Origin: Planctomycetota bacterium
GTDB taxonomy: Bacteria > Planctomycetota > Planctomycetia > Pirellulales > Thermoguttaceae
DNA length: 50,750 nucleotides
Reading direction: 5' to 3'
Assembly: GCA_021784975.1 (NCBI GenBank)
Contig: JAJYGU010000390.1
Location: forward strand, 1 to 50,750
The position numbers were made by a program, and so were the translations under genes. Shown one piece after another: positions 16,521-25,605 of the stretch; position 1 is the stretch's first letter; each line of letters opens with the position of its first letter. A model generated the notes under the pieces. It did no database searches and had not been told where the DNA came from. It worked only from the letters and a program-made list of their open reading frames with translations.

Positions 16521-17092
16521 GCCGGCGATTGCGATTGAGCACCCTCTCCAACGAAGAGGAAAGCCTCTCCGAACTGTGGGAGTGGCGCGAGCTTCAGCCC
16601 GCCCTGATCAACGCGGAAAGGGCCCGCTTATTTGCTGCCCTCGAGAGGGGTGAAAGTCTTGCGGAACCGCGTTATTTCGCGAAGACCAAGGAGGAACTTG
16701 ATTCGAACTTCGCTTTCCAGAGCACCGAGACAGATTTGTTGAGCATGCTCGGGATGTTTGCGTGCGTGGAAGCATCGTTGCGGGTTGATTTTGTCAAACG
16801 AATCACTTACCGACGAAAGGACGATGTGTCTCGCAAATTCCGGGCGGCCGACAAGGCCCGGGCAAAACAGATCCGCCTTGAGGAGGACGTTCTCGACGTA
16901 TGGCAAGCACAGCCGATAGCCGGAATCTACAGGGCCGTTTCCGACTTTAAGGGCGCCCTCAAACTCCGACATTGGTTGGCACAGGGGCGCTACTGGAATG
17001 CCAAACTCGGCCGCGCTTCCGGATACAACGCGCTGGATGTCTTCGAGATTTGCAATAGACTGTTGTGTTCAGTTGCCGCGTACGCGGGGTAA
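16517..17092 (+). CDS. Unrecognised helical protein with HEPN-like RHWLAQGRYW segment
   Basis: 191 aa; the ATG at 16517 overlaps the preceding stop. It is mostly alpha-helical and charged: SLSELWEWRELQPALINAER, TDLLSMLGMFACVEASLRVD, DDVSRKFRAADKARAKQIRL. Near the C-terminus, FKGALKLRHWLAQGRYW recalls the R-x4-6-H region of HEPN-domain RNases, where a helix carries R...H. If it is a HEPN protein, the expected histidine position is occupied by Gln (RHWLAQGR), so it may be inactive or only a relative. No membrane segment. The polymerase X gene follows 25 bp downstream. Confidence 0.6.
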   Translation: MSRRLRLSTLSNEEESLSELWEWRELQPALINAERARLFAALERGESLAEPRYFAKTKEELDSNFAFQSTETDLLSMLGMFACVEASLRVDFVKRITYRRKDDVSRKFRAADKARAKQIRLEEDVLDVWQAQPIAGIYRAVSDFKGALKLRHWLAQGRYWNAKLGRASGYNALDVFEICNRLLCSVAAYAG

Positions 17093-17117
17093 CCGCTGGT
17101 CCTTCCGATCCTGACCA

Positions 17118-18848
17118 ATGACCAACCACGAAATCGCCGCGGTTTTCGAGCAAATCGCCGATTTGCTGGAGTTTCAAGGGGCCAATCCGTTTCGGGTCCG
17201 CGCCTATCGCAACGTTGCGCGGACAGTCCACGATCAGACGGAGTCGGTGGCCGACATCGCCGCCGATGAGAAGCGGTCGCTCAGCGACCTCGAAGGCATC
17301 GGCAAGGACCTGGCCGATAAGATCCGCACGCTGGTGCAGACCGGCTCGCTGCCCATGCTCGACGAGTTGCGGGCGGAAGTGCCCGAGAGCGTCTTGGCCA
17401 TTCTTCGCGTGCCGGGTCTGGGGCCCAAGCGGGCGGCACAACTCTTTCACGAGCTGCACGTGGCCACGCTGGAAGACCTGCGGACGGCCTGCGAGTCGCA
17501 CCGGGTGCAGGTGCTCAAAGGCTTTGGCGCCAAGACTGAGGCCGCCATCTTGCAGGGCCTGGGGATCGCCGCCGAAGCCGAGCAGCGCATCCTGTGGGCG
17601 GAAGCCGAGGAGCACGTCGAGGAGATCCTGGCCCACATGGGCAAGTGCCGGGCGGTGCAGCAGATCTCGGTGGCCGGCAGTTACCGCCGCGGCAAGGAGA
17701 CCGTCGGCGATCTCGATTTCCTGGTGGTCGCGCGCGACGTAGAGACCGCGATGGACCATTTCGGGATCTTCCACGGTGTGGCCAGCGTGCTGGCTCGCGG
17801 CCCCACCAAGATGTCCATCCGCTTGTCGGCCGGCGTGCAAGTCGATCTGCGGGCAGTCGAGGCCAAGTCGTTCGGCGCGGCTATGCAGTACTTCACCGGC
17901 TCGAAGGAACACAACATCATCCTCCGCGGCCGGGCGAAGGCCCTCGGGCTGAAGATCAACGAGTACGGGGTGTTTCGCGGCGAGAAGGTGATTGCCGGAC
18001 GGACCGAAGAGGAAGTCTACGGCTGCCTGGATCTGCCCTGCTTTCCGCCGGAGCTCCGCGAGGCCCGTCGCGAGTTTGACTGGGCCGAGGCCGGCGAGTT
18101 GCCCAAATTGTTGGAAGTGGGCGATATCCGCGGCGACCTCCACGACCATAGCACCTGGACCGACGGCCAGGCGTCGATCGAGCAGATGGCTGCCGCTGCC
18201 AAACAGCGCGGCCACAAGTATCTCGCCATTACCGACCATTCCAAGCGGGTCACCATGGTCAACGGCCTGGACGCGAAACGCATCCTTGAGCAGTGGGCGG
18301 AAATTGACCGACTCAATAAACGGCTCGAAGGCATCACGCTCCTAAAAGGCGTCGAGGTGGATATTCTGGAGCGCGGCGGGCTCGACCTACCCGATGACGT
18401 GCTGGCCCAGGCGGATTGGGTGGTGGCGAGCGTGCATTACGGGCATCAGCAATCGCGGCAGCAGATCACCGCGCGGGTCATCGAAGCCCTCGAAAACCCG
18501 TACGTGGCGAGCATCGGCCATCCCACCGGGCGGATGCTGTTGCGGCGGAAAGCCTATGAAATCGACATGGACGCGGTCATGCGGGCGGCTCGCCAACACG
18601 GTAAGATGCTCGAGCTCAACGCCCACCCGATGCGGCTCGACCTGGACGACGTGGCCTGCGCGGCCGCCAAGAGCCTGGGTGTGCCGGTGGTCATCGCCAC
18701 TGATGCCCACGCCGTCGAGGGCCTCGACGCCATGCGGTTCGGCGTCTTACAGGCCCGCCGGGGTGGGCTCACCAAACAGGACGTGGCCAATACCCGCACC
18801 TGGCCGCAACTGAAGAAGATGATTGGCAAGCCGGGTCAGAAGACGTAG
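17118..18848 (+). CDS. polX: Family X DNA polymerase with PHP domain (PolX)
   Basis: 576 aa, the normal length of bacterial PolX. The N-terminal 8-kDa-like domain (AAVFEQIADLLEFQGANPFR) and two helix-hairpin-helix segments (LEGIGKDLADKI; RVPGLGPKRAAQLFHEL) are followed by the nucleotidyltransferase core GSYRRGKETVGDLDFLV at about residue 190. The C-terminal PHP phosphoesterase domain begins with GDLHDHSTWTDG (about 337) and continues with LAITDHSKR, KGVEVDIL, VASVHYG, SIGHPTGRM and LNAHPMRLDL. These supply the metal-binding His/Asp residues. PolX fills short gaps in base-excision repair, and the PHP domain gives 3'-5' exonuclease activity. Its last 13 bases overlap the convergent xylA gene. 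Confidence 0.95.
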   Translation: MTNHEIAAVFEQIADLLEFQGANPFRVRAYRNVARTVHDQTESVADIAADEKRSLSDLEGIGKDLADKIRTLVQTGSLPMLDELRAEVPESVLAILRVPGLGPKRAAQLFHELHVATLEDLRTACESHRVQVLKGFGAKTEAAILQGLGIAAEAEQRILWAEAEEHVEEILAHMGKCRAVQQISVAGSYRRGKETVGDLDFLVVARDVETAMDHFGIFHGVASVLARGPTKMSIRLSAGVQVDLRAVEAKSFGAAMQYFTGSKEHNIILRGRAKALGLKINEYGVFRGEKVIAGRTEEEVYGCLDLPCFPPELREARREFDWAEAGELPKLLEVGDIRGDLHDHSTWTDGQASIEQMAAAAKQRGHKYLAITDHSKRVTMVNGLDAKRILEQWAEIDRLNKRLEGITLLKGVEVDILERGGLDLPDDVLAQADWVVASVHYGHQQSRQQITARVIEALENPYVASIGHPTGRMLLRRKAYEIDMDAVMRAARQHGKMLELNAHPMRLDLDDVACAAAKSLGVPVVIATDAHAVEGLDAMRFGVLQARRGGLTKQDVANTRTWPQLKKMIGKPGQKT

Positions 18849-20149
18849 CGATTGACCACGTTCTCAAACAGCTCTTGCCGGCCGCTTTGGTTTGGGGCTG
18901 CTTCGCCTTTGGCGAGCATGTACTTCTCCAGCGACTCGAAGCCGTGCCGGCCGGCCTCGATCTCGGCCCCGACGCCGCTCTGCCAGGAGGCGTAGCGGTC
19001 GGCGACCATCTTGGCCAGCGCGCCGTCGGCGCGGATGGCGGCCGCGATTTTCAGCCCCTTGGCGAAGGCGTCCATGCCGCCGATGTGCGCATAGAACAAG
19101 TCGATCGGCTCGAAACTCTCGCGGCGGACCTTGGCGTCGAAGTTAAGCCCGCCGGTGGTGAGGCCCCCGTATTTCAAGATCACCAGCATGATCTTGGCCG
19201 TGAGATAAATGTCGGTCGGAAATTGGTCCGTGTCCCATCCCAGGAGCAAATCGCCGGTGTTGGCGTCGACCGATCCCAGGAAACCCTGTGAGCCGGCGTA
19301 GTCCAACTCATGCTCGACCGAATGGCCGGCCAGGGTGGCGTGGTTGGTCTCGATGTTCATCTTCACGTGCTCCGCCAGGCCGTAAGCGCGAAGGAAGTTG
19401 ATACAGGCGGCCGAATCGAAGTCGTACTGATGCTTGGTCGGCTCCTTTGGCTTCGGCTCGAAATAGAACTGGCCGGTGAAGCCGATTCTCTGGGCATAGT
19501 CGACGGCCAGGTGCATGAAGGCGGCCAGGTGATCGAGCTCGCGCTTCATGTCGGTGTTCCACAGACATTGATAGCCCTCGCGGCCGCCCCAGAACACATA
19601 GCCCGCCCCGCCCAGCTCTTTGGTCACCTCCAATGCCTTCTTGACCTGGGCGGCGGCGAAGGCGAAGGCGTCGGCGTTGCAACTGGTGGCCGCACCGTGC
19701 ATGTAGCGGGGATTGCTAAACAGATTGGCGGTGCCCCAAAGGAGCTTGATGCCCGTGCGCCGCTGCTCTTCTTTGAGCACCTTCACCACGGCGTCGAGGT
19801 TCTTGTTGGTTTCGGCCAAGGTGGCGCCTTCGGGGGCGACATCGCGGTCGTGGAAGCAGTAGAACGGCGCACCCAGCTTCTCGATGAACTCGAAGGCCAC
19901 GCGGGCACGGCGCATGGCATTTTCCACCGTGTCGGTCGGGCCTTCCCAGGGCCGCAGCATCGTGCCCGGCCCAAAAGGATCGCTGCCGGTGCCGCGGAAG
20001 GTGTGCCAATAGGCCACGCTGAACCGCAAATGGTCCTTCATCGGCTTGCCTTCGACCAGTTCGTCCTGGTTGTAGCAGCGGAAGGCCAGCGGGTTCTTGG
20101 AATCGGGTCCTTCGTACTTGATTGTGGAAACATCGGGAAATGCCGACAT
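18836..20149 (-). CDS. xylA: Xylose isomerase
   Basis: 437 aa, the length of class II xylose isomerases. The ATG at 20149 has AAGGAG 8 bases upstream. Family signatures are FRCYNQDELV near the N-terminus, FYCFHDRDVAPEGATL (catalytic His and metal Asp), the signature YVFWGGREGYQ, FYFEPKPKEPTKHQYDFD (metal Glu and Lys) and NIETNHATLAGHSVEHEL (metal Glu and His). The enzyme interconverts xylose and xylulose (also glucose and fructose) in the cytoplasm. The small membrane-protein gene upstream ends 1 bp before the start, so the two are co-transcribed. No xylulokinase gene is nearby. Confidence 0.97.
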   Translation of the reverse strand: MSAFPDVSTIKYEGPDSKNPLAFRCYNQDELVEGKPMKDHLRFSVAYWHTFRGTGSDPFGPGTMLRPWEGPTDTVENAMRRARVAFEFIEKLGAPFYCFHDRDVAPEGATLAETNKNLDAVVKVLKEEQRRTGIKLLWGTANLFSNPRYMHGAATSCNADAFAFAAAQVKKALEVTKELGGAGYVFWGGREGYQCLWNTDMKRELDHLAAFMHLAVDYAQRIGFTGQFYFEPKPKEPTKHQYDFDSAACINFLRAYGLAEHVKMNIETNHATLAGHSVEHELDYAGSQGFLGSVDANTGDLLLGWDTDQFPTDIYLTAKIMLVILKYGGLTTGGLNFDAKVRRESFEPIDLFYAHIGGMDAFAKGLKIAAAIRADGALAKMVADRYASWQSGVGAEIEAGRHGFESLEKYMLAKGEAAPNQSGRQELFENVVNRYVF

Positions 20150-20150
20150 G

Positions 20151-20399
20151 CTACGACTCCTTCTTCAACTCGCCTTCCAAGGCTCTAATTGTGTCTTCCA
20201 GAGTATTCATTCGCTTCTCGTTCCACCGCAGCCCACTGGCGACGAGCACGCCGAGCAGCCCAAGGCCAATGAACGTCGGAGTAATGCTAGTCCCCGTCGG
20301 ACCTAAGAAACACACCACCACGCCGCAAAACAGCCATACCAAGGAGAGGAGGGTGCTAATGGTTGCCAAAATGTAGGTCGGACATCGCGTTTCGCGCAT
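20151..20399 (-). CDS. Small two-TM membrane protein upstream of xylA
   Basis: 82 aa. The ATG at 20399 is chosen because AGGAG lies 6 bases upstream; a longer open frame to 20462 lacks such a site. Two hydrophobic helices (ILATISTLLSLVWLFCGVVV and PTFIGLGLLGVLVASGL) are followed by a charged C-terminal helix (NEKRMNTLEDTIRALEGELK) that could form a coiled coil. The TAG stop lies 1 bp before the xylA ATG. No family recognised. It may be an unrelated passenger in the xylA transcript. Confidence 0.7.
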   Translation of the reverse strand: MRETRCPTYILATISTLLSLVWLFCGVVVCFLGPTGTSITPTFIGLGLLGVLVASGLRWNEKRMNTLEDTIRALEGELKKES

Positions 20400-20473
20400 T
20401 GTGCTCTCCTGGAAAACGAGGAACCGGCACCGCCATGCGTCGCGCCCCTCGCCCGTGAACAAGCAAGAGTTCT

Positions 20474-20608
20474 TTGGAGTGCGGCAATCTATTGCCGTTT
20501 TTCCGGCGTTTTTTGCAGCTTAGGCGGCACGCGGGGTTCACCTGAAAAGAGAGTTTCGCAAGCTTCTCCGCGGCCCAGAAAAGCGGTGATGAATCACCGC
20601 ATTCCAAA
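20474..20608 (-). repeat. MITE-like ~135-bp inverted-repeat element, copy 1
   Basis: Ends are TTTGGAGTGCGGCAATCTAT and, at the other side, GTGATGAATCACCGCATTCC followed by AAA. Each end carries a small hairpin (CGGCAATCTATTGCCG; GCGGTGATGAATCACCGC) and the outer bases are inverted repeats (TTTGGAGTGCGG / CCGCATTCCAAA). A second copy with the same internal blocks, inverted, lies at 43827-43959. No open frame is inside. Confidence 0.8.
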
Positions 20609-20612
20609 ATCG

Positions 20613-21500
20613 CTATCTCGCCCTCAACAGCACTTCGGCGTCCGGCGTCACCTCGGCGATATTAGGCGGCACCTCGGCCTTGGCGTTGCCCAACGACCAG
20701 GCCAGGCCGCCGGTTAGGACTTGGCGGAAAATCTTGTTCTTCTCCCAGGTCCGATTGCCGTGGCCCATGGAGGTGTAGAACACGTGGCCCTTGCCAGACA
20801 AATGGGCCCAAGTGGCCGGATAGGGCGGCCGTTGGTACATGCGGCCGCGCATGCCCTCGGTCTCCTGCACCAGAATCACGTGCAGGTCCTTGGCAAACTT
20901 GTACAAGGTGTACCATTCGTCCCAGGACTTGAACGAGCCGTCCAGGCCTTGCATGCCGGGGAACTTCGGGTCAGTGACTTTCATGACGGCCGTCTGCTGC
21001 GGGCCGTGGATGATGAACTCGCCGCCAATCATGGCAGTATAGGGATCAATGCGATTGGGCGGGGTATGAAAGGCGTCGGTGGCGGAGTGAATGCCGACGA
21101 AGCCCTTGCCGCCCTTGACGGCGTCGAGGAATTTCTGCTTGCCGGTGGCGGACATCGGCGCGCCGGGGTTCGCCCGCGGGTCGCTGCAGGGCTTGGTCAG
21201 GTCGCCGGTCACGTAGAAGATGAAGCCGTCGTATTGGTCGAGGTCGCCGTCGAACACCGCGCCGTCCTTCGTGCAGACGAATTCGATGCCGGCCTTCTGA
21301 CCCAACTTGGTGAACCACTCGTCGGAGAGGCTCGGTCCGCCGTGGCGGAGCTTGACGGGATCGTGCTCGAAGGTCTGGCTGCGGCTGAAGTAGAGCACCT
21401 TTTGTTTCTTCTTGTCTTGCGCGGCCACCCAACGAACGGGAAACGCCGACAGTCCGAGGGCCGCGGCGCCACTGGCCAACAACATTTCACGACGGTTCAT
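20613..21500 (-). CDS. TAT-exported ThuA-domain protein
   Basis: 295 aa. The N-terminus MNRREMLLASGAAALGLSAF carries a twin-arginine-like RR motif and hydrophobic core, so export is likely. The mature part is a ThuA (trehalose utilisation) glutamine-amidotransferase-like fold: KVLYFSRSQTFEHD, FVCTKDGAVFDGDLDQYDGF, GGKGFVGIHSATDAFH, IGGEFIIHGPQQTAVMKVTD, and the late ATWAHLSGKGHVFYTSMGHG. ThuA proteins are abundant in planctomycetes and tied to carbohydrate metabolism, but their reactions are mostly unknown. It lies 12 bp downstream of the symporter gene and is probably co-transcribed with it. Confidence 0.9.
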   Translation of the reverse strand: MNRREMLLASGAAALGLSAFPVRWVAAQDKKKQKVLYFSRSQTFEHDPVKLRHGGPSLSDEWFTKLGQKAGIEFVCTKDGAVFDGDLDQYDGFIFYVTGDLTKPCSDPRANPGAPMSATGKQKFLDAVKGGKGFVGIHSATDAFHTPPNRIDPYTAMIGGEFIIHGPQQTAVMKVTDPKFPGMQGLDGSFKSWDEWYTLYKFAKDLHVILVQETEGMRGRMYQRPPYPATWAHLSGKGHVFYTSMGHGNRTWEKNKIFRQVLTGGLAWSLGNAKAEVPPNIAEVTPDAEVLLRAR

Positions 21501-21512
21501 GGCTTTTCACTC

Positions 21513-23339
21513 CTATCCACGGAAGTAAAGGTAGGCCCCGAGAATGGCTGCCAGGATGGCCGCGGACGCCAGCACGTCGCGCCAATCCCAACTGGCGCGG
21601 GTCAGGCGGCGGTCCTCCGCGGCAGCGGTCCCAAAGGTGAGTCCCGCCATCTTACCATATTCCGGCTGGGATGTCAGGTGGCTGACCAGCACCATGACCA
21701 CCGCCGAAACCAGCGTAATCAGCACGCTAAAATACTGGAAATTAATGTTGTTGACGATCCACAGCAGCGATCCCTCGGCATAGCCGTTCTCGAAACCGGG
21801 CAGTCTCATCATCACCGGGGTATCCACCAACATGCGAAACACGCCGATTACAAATCCGGCCACCAGGGCCGCCAAACATCCCTGGGCATTGAGCCGCTTA
21901 AAAAATACGCCAAAAAAGAAGACCACGAAGATCGGCGGGGCCAGGTAGCCCTGCACCGCCTGCAAGTATTCGTAGAGCCCATGCGAACCGCGGACCACCG
22001 GCACCCACGCCAAGGCGATCAACACCATCACCACGGTGGCCGCCCGGCCCATCCGCACCAACTGGTGCTGGCTGGCCCTGGGCCGCCATTTTTCGTAGAG
22101 GTCCACGGTAAACAACGTGGAACACGCATTGAAGACCCCGGCCAGCGAGCCCATCAAGGCCGAAAGCAGGCCCGCCACCACAATGCCCCGCAGCCCGCTG
22201 GGCAGCAGATACTTGACCATCATCGGGAAGGCGGCTTGCGCCTCCTGCGGCACGGCGACGCCGTTGTGAACGATCGGCGCCAGCCCGGGCACCTTTCCGC
22301 TCTTGGCCAGGGCGAAGCAGATCAGGCCGGGGATGATGAACAGGTACACGGGGAACAATTTCAAGAAGGCGGCGAAGATGCTGCCGCGGCGGGCGATCTG
22401 CTGGTTGGGCGCCCCCAAGGCCCGCTGCACGATGTACTGGTCGGTACACCAATACCACAGGCCGATGATCGGGGCACAAATGGCCATGCCCAGCCAGGGG
22501 AAATTGCTGTTGAAGTACCAGGCCTCGCGCACCACGTTTCCAGATGCGCTCTTCGCGATGATCGGCGCCCAGGTTCCTTCCACGCCGGCCGGAATCAACG
22601 GTTTCCAAAGGTTGAACATCTCCGAGCCGCAGATCCGCCGCAATTCCCCCCAGCCGCCGAGCGTGTGCAGGCCGTAGATGGTCAGCACCGCCGAGCCGGT
22701 GATCAGGACCAGGGTTTGCACGGCATCGTTGTAGGCCACCGCCCGCATCCCGCCCAACGCGGTGTATAAGCCCGTCAAGACGATCACCAGCACCGAGCCG
22801 ATCCAAAAGCTGTCGATCACGTGGCCGCCCAGGTACAGTCTCATATCCGGCAGAAGCGTTTCGAAGACCACCCCGCCGGCAAAGATGCCCACCGCGATCT
22901 TCGAGACGATAAAGGTAATCAGCGACACCACCGAGAGCATGTACCGCGAGGCCGGCGAAAAACGCCGCTCCAGGAACTCGGGCATGGTGAACACCAACGA
23001 CCGCGCGTAGAAGGGTACGAAGACCCACGCCAACACCAGCAGGCACCAGGCGTGCAGCTCATAGTGCGCCATGGCCACGCCGTCCTTGGCCCCCGAGCCG
23101 GCCAGCCCGACGATGTGCTCCGAGCCGATGTTCGAGGCGAAGATCGAGGCCCCGATGACCCACCAGCCGAGGTTGCGTCCGGCGAGAAAGTAGTCGGCGG
23201 CCGTGTCCTTCCCCCGCCGCACCACCCAGCAGGCCACGCCCAGCAAGACCGCAAAGTACACGGCGATCATCAGCCAGTCGGGAGCGTCCAACGCCGCGCC
23301 GGTCTCAGCGGCGGCCAAGAGAGGGGAGAGACAACTCAT
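21513..23339 (-). CDS. SSS-family sodium:solute symporter (SGLT-like)
   Basis: 608 aa with about 14 predicted TM segments. SSS features are MIAVYFAVLLGVACWVVRRG at the N-terminus, TAADYFLAGRNLGWWVIGAS, ASNIGSEHIVGLAGSGAKDG, FLERRFSPASRYMLSV, and the DRYLAPPI-like AVQGYLAPPIFVVFFFGVFF. The helix-1 and helix-8 segments that form the Na+ site in SGLT proteins are present (SNIGSEHIVG; LSALMGSLAGVFNACSTLFT). It probably takes up a sugar or related solute with Na+. Downstream ThuA and nearby isomerase and hydrolase genes support a sugar substrate. The ATG at 23339 lacks a strong Shine-Dalgarno. Confidence 0.92.
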   Translation of the reverse strand: MSCLSPLLAAAETGAALDAPDWLMIAVYFAVLLGVACWVVRRGKDTAADYFLAGRNLGWWVIGASIFASNIGSEHIVGLAGSGAKDGVAMAHYELHAWCLLVLAWVFVPFYARSLVFTMPEFLERRFSPASRYMLSVVSLITFIVSKIAVGIFAGGVVFETLLPDMRLYLGGHVIDSFWIGSVLVIVLTGLYTALGGMRAVAYNDAVQTLVLITGSAVLTIYGLHTLGGWGELRRICGSEMFNLWKPLIPAGVEGTWAPIIAKSASGNVVREAWYFNSNFPWLGMAICAPIIGLWYWCTDQYIVQRALGAPNQQIARRGSIFAAFLKLFPVYLFIIPGLICFALAKSGKVPGLAPIVHNGVAVPQEAQAAFPMMVKYLLPSGLRGIVVAGLLSALMGSLAGVFNACSTLFTVDLYEKWRPRASQHQLVRMGRAATVVMVLIALAWVPVVRGSHGLYEYLQAVQGYLAPPIFVVFFFGVFFKRLNAQGCLAALVAGFVIGVFRMLVDTPVMMRLPGFENGYAEGSLLWIVNNINFQYFSVLITLVSAVVMVLVSHLTSQPEYGKMAGLTFGTAAAEDRRLTRASWDWRDVLASAAILAAILGAYLYFRG

Positions 23340-23512
23340 TACCGCATGATTCCTCGTACGGGCGCATGGGCATCGTTAGGCGACATTTTATAAGAACGGA
23401 GACCTATTGCAATCGGCCTGGGTAAGCGCAGCGTGATGAGCACGCTATTGCTTACGTTGTTCCACACGCTACGATCATGGAGAGCAACCAGAGCACATTT
23501 GTGAGGTTCACC
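23340..23512. promoter_or_regulatory. Divergent promoter region between symporter and GH20-like gene
   Basis: About 170 bp. On the minus strand the bases complementary to ATTTTATAAG (23384-23393) give a TTATAAAAT -10-like box upstream of the symporter. For the plus-strand gene GAGG at 23502-23505 serves as Shine-Dalgarno. No operator is evident. Confidence 0.35.
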
Positions 23513-25588
23513 ATGTTGTCGTGTCTCCATACCTCGGCGGTTCGCATAGGGCTAGTGGCAGCAATGGCCGTCGTAGCGGTGTCTCAGGCCACGGCCCTGG
23601 AAAACGACCCAAGAAGAGTGGCCGAGTTGCTCACTCGTGCCGATGTGTGGATCATGCCGCAACCTAAAGCGGTTGCCGTCGGCGGCCAGGGGTTCGATCT
23701 TGCCGGCTGCCAAGGCATCTGCCTGGCGGGCGAAGCCGGCGAGGACGCGAATTGCGCCGGCAGTCTGCCGTCGCTCCTGCGGCAGAGTTCGGGCGTGTCG
23801 CTGCGATTTGCAGCCGGCCAGCCGAAGGCGCGTCAAATCGTGCTCGGGGTGTTCCCCGGCGGCAAACCGGCGGCCGGTTTCCCCAAAGCCACCGCGGCCG
23901 ATTTGAAGGACCTCGGCGAGCAAGGCTACTGGTTGAGCATCGACCCGGACGCAATTGCCGCCGCGGCCACCAGTAAGGTCGGTCTGTACTACGCGGTGAG
24001 AACCATCGCCCAGATCGCGACCGACCGGACCAGGCTGCCGGGCGTAACGATTCGCGATTGGCCGTCGCTACGGTATCGCGGCGCTCTGGAGGACGTCAGT
24101 CGCGGCCAGATGCCGAGGCTGGGCACCCTGAAGCGGCTGGCCGATGTGATCGCCATCGCCAAAATGAACATCTTCGAGTTGTACATCGAGCATCTTTACA
24201 AGTGGAAGAAATATCCCGACATCGCCCCGCCCGAGGGCATCTCCGCCGAGGAAGGCCGAGAACTGTTCCGCCATGCGGCCGGCAAGAACATCGAGGTCCA
24301 CCCGATGCTGCAAGTCCTCGGTCATTCCTACGGCATTCTGAGCAAGCCCCGCTATCAGCATCTGCGGGTGGGCCCGTGCCGAAAAGAGCCGTGGATCATG
24401 ACCTTCGACATCCGGAAACCGGAGGCCGTGTCATTGGTCCTTGACCTGGTGCGGGAGGTGTGCGACACCTTTCCGGGCAAGTTCCTAAACGTTGACATCA
24501 CCGAAATCGACCTCGACGGCTTCAAAGCCAGCGGCACCAGCGAGGAGCAGATCTCCGAGTTGACGTATCGCTACCTGCTCAAGCTGCGGGAGGCGATCAA
24601 GCCGCACGGCACGCGATTGATGGCCGCCCAAGGGCCGCTTTCCAGCACCGGCGCGCTCAACGGCCTTCGGCCGGTGCTCGGCCGCCTTCCCAAAGAGATC
24701 GTGATCTCCAGCTACTACACCGTGCCGCCCGGACCGTACGGAACCGCCTGGGCGACGGATTTTCCACTGCTCAAGAAGCAGGGCCGCGACTTCTTTGTCA
24801 TGCCGTGGATCGAGTCGCACATCCGCATCATGCCCGACGTGAGCCGGGCCGCCGATTTCTCGGACGCTGAAGTACGTAAGGGCCAGGAGTTCCACGCGCT
24901 GGGCAGCGTAACCGACGACTGGGGCGACGACGGCCACTACCATTTGGTCGGCCAGACCTGGTATCCATTTCTCTATCACGGCGTCTGCGCTTGGACGGGC
25001 GGGCGGCTTGACCGGCGTTATTTCCATCAAGCTTTCTGCCGCCTTCTTTACGGGATGAAGAACGACCGCATCGCCACGGCAATTCACCTGATCGGCGACA
25101 TCAATTCGCAGAAGATCAAGTGCCGTGATGATCAAGGTCGGATCGTGGAAAAACCGAGCCAACACTATTGGGAGTTCTGGCACGACCCATTCACCGCTAC
25201 TGACATCGTATCCATGGCCGACCCAATTGCCACCGGCAACGAAATCCTTGTTCCCGCGGAGAGAGCCCTCGCGATGCTTCAAGAATCCGCCAAGGAAGCC
25301 AGCCGGAATCGGGATCACGTGGAACAGTTGATCTTCGCCGCCAAGAACTACGCGGCCATGGGCCGGAAATTGATCGCCGCCGGCCATTGGCGCGACGCGA
25401 AGTACCCGCGGCGAAAGGTCGCCGAGGAATTGAAACAGATCGTGGCCGTTTACGAGCAGCTACGAAACGACTTCCGCCGGCTCTGGTTGGCGGAAGACTG
25501 CGAAAACGACGGCTTCCGTGTCCTCCTAAACCGATTCGACGAAACCATCGTCCCCTGCCGCCAGAAGGCGACCGAGCTTTTCAAATAG
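23513..25588 (+). CDS. Exported GH20-like glycoside hydrolase
   Basis: 691 aa. The ATG at 23513 (GAGG 7 bases upstream) yields a signal peptide (core IGLVAAMAVVAVSQATA); an ATG at 23477 is the alternative. Residues about 40-170 resemble the GH20 domain-2 fold (SKVGLYYAVRTIAQIA is its usual last helix). A TIM barrel starts at LRYRGALEDVSRGQMPRLGT and continues with MNIFELYIEHLYKWKKYPDI and IEVHPMLQVLGHSYGILS. Homologues are beta-N-acetylhexosaminidases or related exo-glycosidases. The usual adjacent Asp-Glu catalytic pair is not seen; the equivalent strand reads FLNVDITEIDLDG. So the activity or specificity may differ. An accessory helical domain ends the protein. Confidence 0.82.
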   Translation: MLSCLHTSAVRIGLVAAMAVVAVSQATALENDPRRVAELLTRADVWIMPQPKAVAVGGQGFDLAGCQGICLAGEAGEDANCAGSLPSLLRQSSGVSLRFAAGQPKARQIVLGVFPGGKPAAGFPKATAADLKDLGEQGYWLSIDPDAIAAAATSKVGLYYAVRTIAQIATDRTRLPGVTIRDWPSLRYRGALEDVSRGQMPRLGTLKRLADVIAIAKMNIFELYIEHLYKWKKYPDIAPPEGISAEEGRELFRHAAGKNIEVHPMLQVLGHSYGILSKPRYQHLRVGPCRKEPWIMTFDIRKPEAVSLVLDLVREVCDTFPGKFLNVDITEIDLDGFKASGTSEEQISELTYRYLLKLREAIKPHGTRLMAAQGPLSSTGALNGLRPVLGRLPKEIVISSYYTVPPGPYGTAWATDFPLLKKQGRDFFVMPWIESHIRIMPDVSRAADFSDAEVRKGQEFHALGSVTDDWGDDGHYHLVGQTWYPFLYHGVCAWTGGRLDRRYFHQAFCRLLYGMKNDRIATAIHLIGDINSQKIKCRDDQGRIVEKPSQHYWEFWHDPFTATDIVSMADPIATGNEILVPAERALAMLQESAKEASRNRDHVEQLIFAAKNYAAMGRKLIAAGHWRDAKYPRRKVAEELKQIVAVYEQLRNDFRRLWLAEDCENDGFRVLLNRFDETIVPCRQKATELFK

Positions 25589-25605
25589 CTATAAGCCAAG
25601 AGTCC

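Noticed and set aside
20721..22769. 682-codon open frame on the plus strand
   Set aside because: It lies antisense to the clearly homologous ThuA and SSS symporter genes; its composition (His/Arg/Gly-rich, no domains) is typical of a high-GC shadow frame.
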